A program made the translations under genes and the position numbers. From positions 35,436,214 to 35,500,213 of the forward strand of contig CM049320.1 of NCBI GenBank assembly GCA_026874595.1: a DNA stretch of 64,000 nt, in the 5' to 3' direction. The notes beneath the pieces are model-generated. The model did no database searches and was not told the DNA's origin. It saw nothing but the letters and a program-made list of their open reading frames with translations. This DNA comes from Sipunculus nudus. Taxonomy: Eukaryota; Annelida; Sipuncula; Golfingiida; Sipunculidae. Positions 46,919 to 62,597 of this stretch are shown here, piece after piece. The number at the start of each line of letters is the position of its first letter. Position 1 is the first letter of the stretch.

Positions 46919-49900
46919 TGTTACACAACAGGTAGTTTAGAGTGATATCACAAGATGACATAAAAAATGTGACACCACAGTGAATTGACAACTGTGAGCT
47001 CACAGTGATAGCATGGCATTGAGGTCATGTATGTTACACAACAGGTAGTTTAGAGTGATATCACAGGATGACATAAAAAATGTGACACCACAGTGAATTG
47101 ACAACTGTGAGCTCACAGGGATAGTATGGCATTGAGGTCATGATGTTACAGAACAGGTAGTTTAGAGTGATATCACAGGATGACATAAAAAATGTGACAC
47201 CAAAGTGAATTCACAACTGTGAGCTCACAGTGATAGCATGGCATTGAGGTCATGTATGTTACACAACAGGGAGTTTAGAGTGATATCACATTATGACATA
47301 AAAAATGTGACACCACAGTGAATTGACGGCTGTGAGCTCACCGTGATAGCATGGCATTGAGGTCATGTATGTTACACAACAGGTAGTTTAGAGTGATATC
47401 ACAGGATGACATAACAAATGTGACACCACAGTGAATTGACGGCTGTGAGCTCACAGTAATAGCATGGCATTGAGGTCACATATGTTACACAACAGGTAGT
47501 TTAGAGTGATATCACAAGATAACATAAAAAAAATATGACACCACAGTGAATTGACAACTGTGAGCTCACAGTGATAGCATGGCATTGAGGTCATGTATGT
47601 TACACAACAGGTAGTTTAGAGTGATATCACAGGATGACATAAAAAATGTGACACCACAGTGAATTGGCAAGTGTTAGCTCACAGTGAAAGCATGGCAATG
47701 AGGTCATGTATGTTACACAACAGGTAGTTTAGAGTGATATCACAGGATGACATAAAAAATATGACACCACCGTGAATTGACAACTGTGAGCTCACAGTGA
47801 TAGCATGGCATTGAGGTCATGTATGTTACACAACAGGTAGTTTAGAGTGATATCACAAGATGACATAAAAAATGTGACACCACAGTGCATTGACAACTGT
47901 GAGCTCACAGTGATAGCATGGCATTGAGGTCATGTATGTTACACAACAGGTAGTTTAGAGTGATATCACAGGATGACATAAAAAATGTGACACCCCAATG
48001 AATTGACAACTGTGAGCTCACAGTGATAGCATGGCATTGAGGTCATGTATGTTACACAACAGGTAGTTTAGAGTGATATCACAGGAACATAACAAATGTG
48101 ACACCACAGTGAATTGACAACTGTGAGCTCACAGGGATAGCATGGCATTGAGGTCATGTATGTTACACAACAGGTAGTTTAGAGTGATATCACAGGATGA
48201 CATAAAAAATGTGACACCACAGTGAATTGACAACTGTGAGCTCACAGTGATAGGATGGCATTAAAGTCATGTACGTTACACAACAGGTACTTTAGAGTGA
48301 TATCACAGGATGACATAAAAATGTGACACCACAGTGAATTGACGGCTGTGAGCTCACAGTGATAGCATGGCATTGAGGTCATGTGTGTTTCACAACAGGT
48401 AGTTAAGAGTGATATCACAAGATGACATAAAAAATGTGACACCACAGTGAATTGACGGCTGTGAGCTCACAGTGATAGCATGGCATTGAGGTCACATATG
48501 TTACACAACAGGTAGTTTAGAGTGATATCACAAGATAACATAAAAAATATCACACCACAGTGAATTGACAACTGTGAGCTCACAGTGATAGCATGGCACT
48601 GAGGTCATGTATGTTACACAACAGGTAGTTTAGAGTGATATCACAGGATGACATAAAAAATGTGACACCACAGTGAATTGACAACTGTGAGCCCACAGTG
48701 ATAGCATGGCATTGAGGTCATGTATGTTACACAACAGGTAGTTTAGAGTGATATCACAGGATGACATAAAAAATGTGACACCACAGTGAATTGACGGCTG
48801 TGAGCTCACAGTGATAGCATGGCATTGAGGTCATGTATGTTACACAACAGGTAGTTTAGAGTGATATCACAGGATGACATAAAAAATGTGACACCACAGT
48901 GAATTCACTACTGTGAGCTCACAGTGATAGCATGGCATTGAGGTCATATATGTTACACAACAGGTAGTTTAGAGTGATATCACAGGATGACATAAAAAAT
49001 GTGACACCACAGTGAACTGACAACTGTGAGCTCACAGTGATAGCATGGCATTGAGGTCATGTATGTTACACAACAGGTAGTTTAGAGTGATATCACAAGA
49101 TGACATAAAAAATGTGACACCACAGTGAATTGACAACTGTGAGCTCACAGTGATAGCATGGCATCGAGGTCATGTATGTTACACAACAGGTAGTTTAGAG
49201 TGATATCACAAGATGACATAAAAAATATGACACCACAGTGAATTGACAACTGTGAGCTCACAGTGATAGCATGGCATTGAGGTCATGTATGTTACACAAC
49301 AGGTAGTTTAGAGTGATATCACAAGATGACATAAAAAATGTGACACCACAGTGAATTGACAACTGTGAGCTCACAGTGATAGCATGGCACTGAGGTCATG
49401 TATGTTACACAACAGGTAGTTTAGAGTGATATCACAGGATGACATAAAAAATGTGACACCACAGTGAATTGACAACTGTGAGCTCACAGTGATAGGATGG
49501 CATTAAAGTCATGTACGTTACACAACAGGTACTTTAGAGTGATATCACAGGATGACATAAAAATGTGACACCACAGTGAATTGACGGCTGTGAGCTCACA
49601 GTGATAGCATGGCATTGAGGTCATCTGGTTTCACAACAGGTAGTTAAGAGTGATATCACAAGATGACATAAAAAATGTGACACCACAGTGAATTGACGGC
49701 TGTGAGCTCACAGTGATAGCATGGCATTGAGGTCACATATGTTACACAACAGGTAGTTTAGAGTGATATCACAAGATAACATAAAAAATATCACACCACA
49801 GTGAATTGACAACTGTGAGCTCACAGTGATATCATGGCACTGAGGTCATGTATGTTACACAACAGGTAGTTTAGAGTGATATCACAGGATGACATAAAAA

Positions 49901-52900
49901 ATGTGACACCACAGTGAATTGACAACTGTGAGCCCACAGTGATAGCATGGCATTGAGGTCATGTATGTTACACAACAGGTAGTTTAGAGTGATATCACAA
50001 GATGGCAAAAAAAATGTGACACCACAGTGAATTCACAACTGTGAGCTCACAGTGATAGCATGGCATTGAGGTCATGCATGTTACACAACAGGTAGTTTAG
50101 AGTGATATCACAAGATGACATAAAAAATGTGACACCACAGTGAATTGACAACTGTGAGCTCACAGTGATAGCATTGCATTGAGGTCATGTATGTTACACA
50201 ACAGGTAGTTTACAGTGATATCACAGGATGACATAAAAAATGTGACACCACAGTGAATTGACGGCTGTGAGCTCACAGTGATAGAATGGCATTGAGGTCA
50301 TGTATGTTACACAACAGGTAGTTTAGAGTGATATCACAGGATGACATAAAAAATGTGACACCACAGTGAATTCACTACTGTGAGCTCACAGTGATAGTAT
50401 GGCATTGAGGTCATATATGTTACACAACAGGTAGTTTAGAGTGATATCACAGGATGACATAAAAAATGTGACACCACAGTGAACTGACAACTGTGAGCTC
50501 ACAGTGATATCATGGCATTGAGGTCATGTATGTTACACAACAGGTAGTTTAGAGTGATATCACAGGATGACATAAAAAATGTGACACCACAGTGAATTGA
50601 CGGCTGTGAGCTCACAGTGATAGCATGGCATTGAGGTCATGTGTGTTTCACATAAGGTAGTTTAGAGTGATATCACAGGATTACATAAAAAATGTGACAC
50701 CACAGTGAATTGACAACTGTGAGCTCACAGTGCTAGCATGGCATTGAGGTCATGTATGTTACACAACAGTTAGTTTAGAGTGATATCACAGGATGACATA
50801 AAAAATGTGACACCACAGTGAATTGACGGCTGTGAGCTCACAGTGATAGCATGGCATTGAGGTCATGTGTGTTTCACATAAGGTAGTTTAGAGTGATATC
50901 ACAAGATGACATAAAAAATATGACACCACAGTGAATTGACAACTGTGAGCTCACAGTGATAGCATGGCATTGAGGTCATGTATGTTACACAACAGGTAGT
51001 TTAGAGTGATATCACAGGAACATAACAAATGTGACACCACAGTGAATTGACAACTGTGAGCTCACAGGGATAGCATGGCATTGAGGTCATGTATGTTACA
51101 CAACAGGTAGTTTAGAGTGATATCACAGGATGACATAAAAAATGTGACACTTAAGGGAATTGACAACTGTGAGCTCACAGTGATAGCATGGCATTGAGGT
51201 CATGTATGTTACACAACAGGTAGTTTAGAGTGATATCACAGGATGACATAAAAAATGTGACACCACAGTGAATTCACTACTGTGAGCTCACAGTGATAGT
51301 ATGGCATTGAGGTCATATATGTTACACAACAGGTAGTTTAGAGTGATATCACAGGATGACATAAAAAATGTGACACCACAGTGAACTGACAACTGTGAGC
51401 TCACAGTGATATCATGGCATTGAGGTCATGTATGTTACACAACAGGTAGTTTAGAGTGATATCACAGGATTACATAAAAAATGTGACACCACAGTGAATT
51501 GACAACTGTGAGCTCACAGTGCTAGCATGGCATTGAGGTCATGTATGTTACACAACAGGTAGTTTAGAGTGATATCACAGGATGACATAAAAAATGTGAC
51601 ACCACAGTGAATTGACGGCTGTGAGCTCACAGTGATAGCATGGCATTGAGGTCATGTGTGTTTCACATAAGGTAGTTTAGAGTGATATCACAGGATTACA
51701 TAAAAAATGTGACACCACAGTGAATTGACAACTGTGAGCTCACAGTGCTAGCATGGCATTGAGGTCATGTATGTTACACAACAGTTAGTTTAGAGTGATA
51801 TCACAGGATGACATAAAAAATGTGACACCACAGTGAATTGACGGCTGTGAGCTCACAGTGATAGCATGGCATTGAGGTCATGTGTGTTTCACATAAGGTA
51901 GTTTAGAGTGATATCACAAGATGACATAAAAAATATGACACCACAGTGAATTGACAACTGTGAGCTCACAGTGATAGCATGGCATTGAGGTCATGTATGT
52001 TACACAACAGGTAGTTTAGAGTGATATCACAGGATGACATAAAAAATGTGACACCACAGTGAATTGACAACTGTGAGCTCACAGTGATAGGATGGCATTA
52101 AAGTCATGTACGTTACACAACAGGTACTTTAGAGTGATATCACAGGATGACATAAAAATGTGACACCACAGTGAATTGACGGCTGTGAGCTCACAGTGAT
52201 AGCATGGCATTGAGGTCATGTGTGTTTCACAACAGGTAGTTAAGAGTGATATCACAAGATGACATAAAAAATGTGACACCACAGTGAATTGACGGCTGTG
52301 AGCTTACAGTGATAGCATGGCATTGAGGTCACATATGTTACACAACAGGTAGTTTAGAGTGATATCACAAGATAACATAAAAAATATCACACCACAGTGA
52401 ATTGACAACTGTGAGCTCACAGTGATAGCATGGCACTGAGGTCATGTATGTTACACAACAGGTAGTTTAGAGTGATATCACAGGATGACATAAAAAATGT
52501 GACACCACAGTGAATTGACAACTGTGAGCCCACAGTGATAGCATGGCATTGAGGTCATGTATGTTACACAACAGGTAGTTTAGAGTGATATCACAAGATG
52601 ACATAAAAAATGTGACACCACAGTGAATTCACAACTGTGAGCTCACAGTGATAGCATGGCATTGAGGTCATGCATGTTACACAACAGGTAGTTTAGAGTG
52701 ATATCACAAGATGACATAAAAAATGTGACACCACAGTGAATTGACAACTGTGAGCTCACAGTGATAGCATGGCATTGAGGTCATGTATGTTACACAACAG
52801 GTAGTTGACAGTGATATCACAGGATGACATAAAAAATGTGACACCACAGTGAATTGACGGCTGTGAGCTCACAGTGATAGAATGGCATTGAGGTCATGTA

Positions 52901-55900
52901 TGTTACACAACAGGTAGTTTAGAGTGATATCACAGGATGACATAAAAAATGTGACACCACAGTGAATTCACTACTGTGAGCTCACAGTGATAGCATGGCA
53001 TTGAGGTCATATATGTTACACAACAGGTAGTTTAGAGTGATATCACAGGATGACATAAAAAATGTGACACCACAGTGAACTGACAACTGTGAGCTCACAG
53101 TGATAGCATGGCATTGAGGTCATGTATGTTACACAACAGGTAGTTTAGAGTGATATCACAAGATGACATAAAAAATGTGACACCACAGTGAATTGACAAC
53201 TGTGAGCTCACAGTGATAGCATGGCATCGAGGTCATGTATGTTACACAACAGGTAGTTTAGAGTGATATCACAAGATGACATAAAAAATATGACACCACA
53301 GTGAATTGACAACTGTGAGCTCACAGTGATAGCATGGCATTGAGGTCATGTATGTTACACAACAGGTAGTTTAGAGTGATATCACAAGATGACATAAAAA
53401 ATGTGACACCACAGTGAATTGACAACTGTGAGCTCACAGTGATAGCATGGCACTGAGGTCATGTATGTTACACAACAGGTAGTTTAGAGTGATATCACAG
53501 GATGACATAAAAAATGTGACACCACAGTGAATTGACAACTGTGAGCTCACAGTGATAGGATGGCATTAAAGTCATGTACGTTACACAACAGGTACTTTAG
53601 AGTGATATCACAGGATGACATAAAAATGTGACACCACAGTGAATTGACGGCTGTGAGCTCACAGTGATAGCATGGCATTGAGGTCATCTGGTTTCACAAC
53701 AGGTAGTTAAGAGTGATATCACAAGATGACATAAAAAATGTGACACCACAGTGAATTGACGGCTGTGAGCTCACAGTGATAGCATGGCATTGAGGTCACA
53801 TATGTTACACAACAGGTAGTTTAGAGTGATATCACAAGATAACATAAAAAATATCACACCACAGTGAATTGACAACTGTGAGCTCACAGTGATATCATGG
53901 CACTGAGGTCATGTATGTTACACAACAGGTAGTTTAGAGTGATATCACAGGATGACATAAAAAATGTGACACCACAGTGAATTGACAACTGTGAGCCCAC
54001 AGTGATAGCATGGCATTGAGGTCATGTATGTTACACAACAGGTAGTTTAGAGTGATATCACAAGATGGCATAAAAAATGTGACACCACAGTGAATTCACA
54101 ACTGTGAGCTCACAGTGATAGCATGGCATTGAGGTCATGCATGTTACACAACAGGTAGTTTAGAGTGATATCACAAGATGACATAAAAAATGTGACACCA
54201 CAGTGAATTGACAACTGTGAGCTCACAGTGATAGCATTGCATTGAGGTCATGTATGTTACACAACAGGTAGTTTACAGTGATATCACAGGATGACATAAA
54301 AAATGTGACACCACAGTGAATTGACGGCTGTGAGCTCACAGTGATAGAATGGCATTGAGGTCATGTATGTTACACAACAGGTAGTTTAGAGTGATATCAC
54401 AGGATGACATAAAAAATGTGACACCACAGTGAATTCACTACTGTGAGCTCACAGTGATAGTATGGCATTGAGGTCATATATGTTACACAACAGGTAGTTT
54501 AGAGTGATATCACAGGATGACATAAAAAATGTGACACCACAGTGAACTGACAACTGTGAGCTCACAGTGATATCATGGCATTGAGGTCATGTATGTTACA
54601 CAACAGGTAGTTTAGAGTGATATCACAGGATGACATAAAAAATGTGACACCACAGTGAATTGACAACTGTGAGCTCACAGTGCTAGCATGGCATTGAGGT
54701 CATGTATGTTACACAACAGGTAGTTTAGAGTGATATCACAGGATGACATAAAAAATGTGACACCACAGTGAATTGACGGCTGTGAGCTCACAGTGATAGC
54801 ATGGCATTGAGGTCATGTGTGTTTCACATAAGGTAGTTTAGAGTGATATCACAGGATTACATAAAAAATGTGACACCACAGTGAATTGACAACTGTGAGC
54901 TCACAGTGCTAGCATGGCATTGAGGTCATGTATGTTACACAACAGTTAGTTTAGAGTGATATCACAGGATGACATAAAAAATGTGACACCACAGTGAATT
55001 GACGGCTGTGAGCTCACAGTGATAGCATGGCATTGAGGTCATGTGTGTTTCACATAAGGTAGTTTAGAGTGATATCACAAGATGACATAAAAAATATGAC
55101 ACCACAGTGAATTGACAACTGTGAGCTCACAGTGATAGCATGGCATTGAGGTCATGTATGTTACACAACAGGTAGTTTAGAGTGATATCACAGGATGACA
55201 TAAAAAATGTGACACCACAGTGAATTGACAACTGTGAGCTCACAGTGATAGGATGGCATTAAAGTCATGTACGTTACACAACAGGTACTTTAGAGTGATA
55301 TCACAGGATGACATAAAAATGTGACACCACAGTGAATTGACGGCTGTGAGCTCACAGTGATAGCATGGCATTGAGGTCATGTGTGTTTCACAACAGGTAG
55401 TTAAGAGTGATATCACAAGATGACATAAAAAATGTGACACCACAGTGAATTGACGGCTGTGAGCTCACAGTGATAGCATGGCATTGAGGTCACATATGTT
55501 ACACAACAGGTAGTTTAGAGTGATATCACAAGATAACATAAAAAATATCACACCACAGTGAATTGACAACTGTGAGCTCACAGTGATAGCATGGCACTGA
55601 GGTCATGTATGTTACACAACAGGTAGTTTAGAGTGATATCACAGGATGACATAAAAAATGTGACACCACAGTGAATTGACAACTGTGAGCCCACAGTGAT
55701 AGCATGGCATTGAGGTCATGTATGTTACACAACAGGTAGTTTAGAGTGATATCACAAGATGATATAAAAAATGTGACACCACAGTGAATTCACAACTGTG
55801 AGCTCACAGTGATAGCATGGCATTGAGGTCATGCATGTTACACAACAGGTAGTTTAGAGTGATATCACAAGATGACATAAAAAATGTGACACCACAGTGA

Positions 55901-58900
55901 ATTGACAACTGTGAGCTCACAGTGATAGCATGGCATTGAGGTCATGTATGTTACACAACAGGTAGTTGACAGTGATATCACAGGATGACATAAAAAATGT
56001 GACACCACAGTGAATTGACGGCTGTGAGCTCACAGTGATAGAATGGCATTGAGGTCATGTATGTTACACAACAGGTAGTTTAGAGTGATATCACAGGATG
56101 ACATAAAAAATGTGACACCACAGTGAATTCACTACTGTGAGCTCACAGTGATAGCATGGCATTGAGGTCATATATGTTACACAACAGGTAGTTTAGAGTG
56201 ATATCACAGGATGACATAAAAAATGTGACACCACAGTGAACTGACAACTGTGAGCTCACAGTGATAGCATGGCATTGAGGTCATGTATGTTACACAACAG
56301 GTAGTTTAGAGTGTTATCACAAGATGACATAAAAAATGTGACACCACAGTGAATTGACAACTGTGAGCTCACAGTGATAGCATGGCATCGAGGTCATGTA
56401 TGTTACACAACAGGTAGTTTAGAGTGATATCACAAGATGACATAAAAAATATGACACCACAGTGAATTGACAACTGTGAGCTCACAGTGATAGCATGGCA
56501 TTGAGGTCATGTATGTTACACAACAGGTAGTTTAGAGTGATATCACAAGATGACATAAAAAATGTGACACCACAGTGAATTGACAACTGTGAGCTCACAG
56601 TGATAGCATGGCACTGAGGTCATGTATGTTACACAACAGGTAGTTTAGAGTGATATCACAGGATGACATAAAAAATGTGACACCACAGTGAATTGACAAC
56701 TGTGAGCCCACAGTGATAGCATGGCATTGAGGTCATGTATGTTACACAACAGGTAGTTTAGAGTGATATCACAAGATGACATAAAAAATGTGACACCACA
56801 GTGAATTCACAACTGTGAGCTCACAGGGATAGCATGGCATTGAGGTCATGTATGTTACACAACAGGTAGTTTAGAGTGATATCACAGGATGACATAAAAA
56901 ATGTGACACCACAGTGAATTGACAACTGTGAGCTCACAGTGATAGGATGGCATTAAAGTCATGTACGTTACACAACAGGTACTTTAGAGTGATATCACAG
57001 GATGACATAAAAATGTGACACCACAGTGAATTGACGGCTGTGAGCTCACAGTGATAGCATGGCATTGAGGTCATGTGTGTTTCACAACAGGTAGTTAAGA
57101 GTGATATCACAAGATGACATAAAAAATGTGACACCACAGTGAATTGACGGCTGTGAGCTCACAGTGATAGCATGGTATTGAGGTCACATATGTTACACAA
57201 CAGGTAGTTTAGAGTGATATCACAAGATAACATAAAAAATATCACACCACAGTGAATTGACAACTGTGAGCTCACAGTGATAGCATGGCACTGAGGTCAT
57301 GTATGTTACACAACAGGTAGTTTAGAGTGATATCACAGGATGACATAAAAAATGTGACACCACAGTGAATTGACAACTGTGAGCCCACAGTGATAGCATG
57401 GCATTGAGGTCATGTATGTTACACAACAGGTAGTTTAGAGTGATATCACAAGATGACATAAAAAATGTGACACCACAGTGAATTCACAACTGTGAGCTCA
57501 CAGTGATAGCATGGCATTGAGGTCATGCATGTTACACAACAGGTAGTTTAGAGTGATATCACAAGATGACATAAAAAATGTGACACCACAGTGAATTGAC
57601 AACTGTGAGCTCACAGTGATAGCATGGCATTGAGGTCATGTATGTTACACAACAGGTAGTTGACAGTGATATCACAGGATGACATAAAAAATGTGACACC
57701 ACAGTGAATTGACGGCTGTGAGCTCACAGTGATAGAATGGCATTGAGGTCATGTATGTTACACAACAGGTAGTTTAGAGTGATATCACAGGATGACATAA
57801 AAAATGTGACACCACAGTGAATTCACTACTGTGAGCTCACAGTGATAGCATGGCATTGAGGTCATATATGTTACACAACAGGTAGTTTAGAGTGATATCA
57901 CAGGATGACATAAAAAATGTGACACCACAGTGAACTGACAACTGTGAGCTCACAGTGATAGCATGGCATTGAGGTCATGTATGTTACACAACAGGTAGTT
58001 TAGAGTGATATCACAAGATGACATAAAAAATGTGACACCACAGTGAATTGACAACTGTGAGCTCACAGTGATAGCATGGCACTGAGGTCATGTATGTTAC
58101 ACAACAGGTAGTTTAGAGTGATATCACAGGATGACATAAAAAATGTGACACCACAGTGAATTGACAACTGTGAGCTCACAGTGATAGGATGGCATTAAAG
58201 TCATGTACGTTACACAACAGGTACTTTAGAGTGATATCACAGGATGACATAAAAATGTGACACCACAGTGAATTGACGGCTGTGAGCTCACAGTGATAGC
58301 ATGGCATTGAGGTCATCTGGTTTCACAACAGGTAGTTAAGAGTGATATCACAAGATGACATAAAAAATGTGACACCACAGTGAATTGACGGCTGTGAGCT
58401 CACAGTGATAGCATGGCATTGAGGTCACATATGTTACACAACAGGTAGTTTAGAGTGATATCACAGGATGACATAAAAAATGTGACACCACAGTGAACTG
58501 ACAACTGTGAGCTCACAGTGATATCATGGCATTGAGGTCATGTATGTTACACAACAGGTAGTTTAGAGTGATATCACAGGATTACGTAAAAATGTGACAC
58601 CACAGTGAATTGACAACTGTGAGCTCACAGTGCTAGCATGGCATTGAGGTCATGTATGTTACACAACAGGTAGTTTAGAGTGATATCACAGGATGACATA
58701 AAAAATGTGACACCACAGTGAATTGACGGCTTTGAGCTCACAGTGATAGCATGGCATTGAGGTCATGTGTGTTTCACATAAGGTAGTTTAGAGTGATATC
58801 ACAGGATTACATAAAAAATGTGACACCACAGTGAATTGACAACTGTGAGCTCACAGTGCTAGCATGGCATTGAGGTCATGTATGTTACACAACAGTTAGT

Positions 58901-59557
58901 TTAGAGTGATATCACAGGATGACATAAAAAATGTGACACCACAGTGAATTGACGGCTGTGAGCTCACAGTGTTAGCATGGCATTGAGGTCATGTGTGTTT
59001 CACATAAGGTAGTTTAGAGTGATATCACAAGATGACATAAAAAATATGACACCACAGTGAATTGACAACTGTGAGCTCACAGAGATAGCATGGCATTGAG
59101 GTCATGTATGTTACACAACAGGTAGTTTAGAGTGATATCACAGGAACATAACAAATGTGACACCACAGTGAATTGACAACTGTGAGCTCACAGGGATAGC
59201 ATGGCATTGAGGTCATGTATGTTACACAACAGGTAGTTTAGAGTGATATCACAGGATGACATAAAAAATGTGACACTTAAGGGAATTGACAACTGTGAGC
59301 TCACAGTGATAGCATGGCATTGAGGTCATGTATGTTACACAACAGGTAGTTTAGAGTGATATCACAGGATGACATAAAAAATGTGACACCACAGTGAATT
59401 GACAACTGTGAGCTCACAGTGATATCATGGCATTAAAGTCATGTACGTTACACAACAGGTACTTTAGAGTGATATCACAGGATGACATAAAAATGTGACA
59501 CCACAGTGAATTGACGGCTGTGAGCTCACAGTGATAGCATGGCATTGAGGTCATGTG
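46877..59557 (+). repeat. 13.5-kb tandem duplication, copy 2 (12.7 kb)
   Basis: It begins with the divergent-stretch monomers (GGGATAGTATGG, GATGTTACAGAAC, AACAGGGAGTTTAG) and follows copy 1 at an offset of 13,541 bp to 54,661 and of 12,639 bp to 59,557. It thereby carries the 3.8-kb unit at 48,242, a 3,161-bp unit at 52,079 shortened by the 902-bp loss, and the 1,694-bp units at 55,240 and 56,934. Copy-2-only changes include AGCTTACAG near 52,304 and GATGATAT near 55,760. Past 59,557 the sequence continues as 24,688 does. Confidence 0.88.
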
Positions 59558-60010
59558 TGTTTCACAACAGGTAGTTTAGAGTGATATCACAAGATGACAT
59601 AAAAAATATGACACCACAGTGAATTGACAACTGTGAGCTCACAGTGATAGCATGGCATTGAGGTCATATATGTTACACAACAGGTAGTTTAGAGTGATAT
59701 CACAGGAACATAAAAAATGTGACACCACAGTGAATTGACAACTGTGAGCTCACAGGGATAGCATAGCATTGAGGTCATGTATGTTACACAACAGGTAGTT
59801 TAGAGTGATATCACAGGATGACATAAAAAATGTGACACCACAGTGAATTGACAACTGTGAGCTCACAGTGATAGCATGGCATTGAGGTCATGTATGTTAC
59901 ACAACAGGTAGTTTAGAGTGATATCACAGGATGACATAAAAAAATGTGACACCACAGTGAATTGACAACTGTGAGCTCACTGTGATAGGATGGCATTAAA
60001 GTCATGTAAG
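59558..60010 (+). repeat. Copy of about 24,690-25,143 (34,867-bp offset)
   Basis: GTGTGTTTCACAACAGG, CATATATG, GGAACATAAAAAATG, CATAGCATTGAGG and GGCATTAAAG follow in the order seen before 25,171. Private changes are CTCACTGTGATAGG near 59,980 and GTCATGTAAG near 60,001. This is the sequence expected to lie to the right of the original 13.5-kb unit before duplication. Confidence 0.82.
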
Positions 60011-62597
60011 TTACACAACAGGTAGTTTAGAGTGATATTACAGGATGACATAAAAAATATGACACCACAGTGAATTAACAACTGTGCGCTCACAGTGATA
60101 GCATGGCATTGAGGTCATGTGTGTTACACAACAGGTAGTTTAGAGTGATATCACAGGATGACATGAAAATGTGACACCTCAGTGAATTGACGGCTGTGAG
60201 CTCACAGTGATAGCATGGCATTGAGGTCATCTATGTTACACAACAGGTAGTTTAGAGTGATATCACAGGATGACATAAAAAATGTGACACCACAGTGAAT
60301 TGACAACTGTGAGCTCACAGTGATAGCATGGCATTGAGGTCATGTATGTTACACAACAGGTAGTTTAGAGTGATATCACAGGATGACATAAAAGTGTGAC
60401 ACCACAGTGAATTGACTACTGTGAGCTCACAGAGATAGCATGGCATTAAAGTCATGTACGTTACACAACAGGTAGTTTAGAGTGATATTACAGGATGACA
60501 TAAAAAATATGACACCACAGTGAATTGACAACTGTGCGCTCACAGTAATAGCATGGCATTGAGGTCATGTATGTTACACAACAGGTAGTTTAGAGTGATA
60601 TCACAGGATGACATAAAAATGTGACACCTCAGTGAATTGACGGCTGTGAGCTCACAGTGATAGCATGGCATTGAGGTCATCTATGTTACACAACAGGTAG
60701 TTTAGAGTGATATCACAGGATGACATAAAAAATGTGACACCACAGTGAATTGACAACTGTGAGCTCACAGTGATAGCATGGCATTGAGGTCATGTATGTT
60801 ACACAACAGGTAGTTTAGAGTGATATCACAGGATGACATAAAAAATGTGACACCACAGTGAATTGACTACTGTGAGCTCACAGAGATAGCATGGCATTGA
60901 GGTCATGTATGTTACACAACAGGTAGTTTAGAGTGATAACACAGGATGACATAAAAAATGTGACACCACATTAAATTGACAACTGTGAGCTCACAGTGAT
61001 AGCATGGCATTGAGGTCATGTATGTTACACAACAGGTAGTTTAGAGTGATATCACAGGATGACATAAAAAATATGACACCACCGTGAATTGACAACTGTG
61101 AGCTCACAGTGATAGCATGGCATTGAGGTCATGTATGTTACACAACAGGTAGTTTATAGTGATATTACAGGATGACATAAAAAATGGGACACCAAAGTGA
61201 ATTCACAACTGTGAGTTCACAGTGATAGCATGGCATTGAGGTCATGTATGTTGCACAACAGGTAGTTTAGAGTGATATCACAGGATGGCATAAAAAAATG
61301 ACACCACAGTAAATTGACAACTCTGAGCTCACAGTTATAGCATGGCATTGAGGTCATGTATGTTACACAACGATAGTTTAGAGTGATATCACAGGATGAC
61401 ATAAAAAATGTGACACCACAGTGAATTGACAACTGTGAGCTCACAGTGATAGCATGGCATTGAGGTCATGTATGTTACACAACAGGTAGTTTAGAGTGAT
61501 ATCACAGGATGACATAAAAAATGTGACACCACAGTGAATCGACAACTGTGAGCTCACAGTGATAGGATGGCATTAAAGTCATGTACGTTACACAACAGGT
61601 AGTTTAGAGTGATATTACAGGATGACATAAAAAATATGACACCACAGTGAATTGACAACTGTGCGCTCACAGTGATAGCATGGCATTGAGGTCATGTATG
61701 TTACACAACAGGTAGTTAAGAGTGATATCACAAGATGACATAAAAAAATGTGACGCCACAGTGAATTGACAACTGTGAGCTCACAGGGATAGCATGGCAT
61801 TAAGGTCATGTATGTTACACAACAGGTAGTTTAGAGTGATATCACAGGATGACATAAAAAATGTGACACCACAGTGAATTGGCAAGTGTGAGCTCACAGT
61901 GATAGCATGGCATTGAGGTCATGTATGTTACACAACAGGTAGTTTAGAGTGATATCACAGGATGACATAACAAATATTACACCACCGTGAATTGACCACT
62001 GTGAGCTCACAGTGATAGCATGGCATTGAGGTCATGTATGTTACACAACAGGTAGTTTAGAGTGATATCACAAGATGACATAAAAAATGTGACACCACAG
62101 TGAATTGACAACTGTGAGCTCACAGTGATAGCATGGCATTGAGGTCATGTATGTTACACAACAGGTAGTTTAGAGTGATATCACAGGATGACATAAAAAA
62201 TGTGACACCACAGTGAATTGACAACTGTGAGCTCACAGGGATAGCATGGCATTGAGGTCATGATGTTACACAACAGGTAGTTTAGAGTGATATCACAGGA
62301 TGACATAAAAAATGTGACACCAAAGTGAATTCACAACTGTGAGCTCACAGTGATAGCATGGCATTGAGGTCATGTATGTTACACAACAGGGAGTTTAGAG
62401 TGATATCACATTATGACATAAAAAATGTGACACCACAGTGAATTGACGGCTGTGAGCTCACCGTGATAGCATGGCATTGAGGTCATGTATGTTACACAAC
62501 AGGTAGTTTAGAGTGATATCACAGGATGACATAACAAATGTGACACCACAGTGAATTGACGGCTGTGAGCTCACAGTGATAGCATGGCATTGAGGTC
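60011..62597 (+). repeat. Third copy of the divergent region (28,661-bp offset)
   Basis: It matches about 31,350-33,936, including the three monomers missing at 25,733 and the markers CACAACGATAG near 61,370, GACGCCACAG near 61,753 and AATATTACACC near 61,975. Two sites look ancestral: GGGATAGCATGG and GATGTTACACAAC near 62,239-62,270, where copies at 27,030, 33,570 and 47,120 have GGGATAGTATGG and GATGTTACAGAAC. Private changes include CACATTAAATTG near 60,968. Confidence 0.83.
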
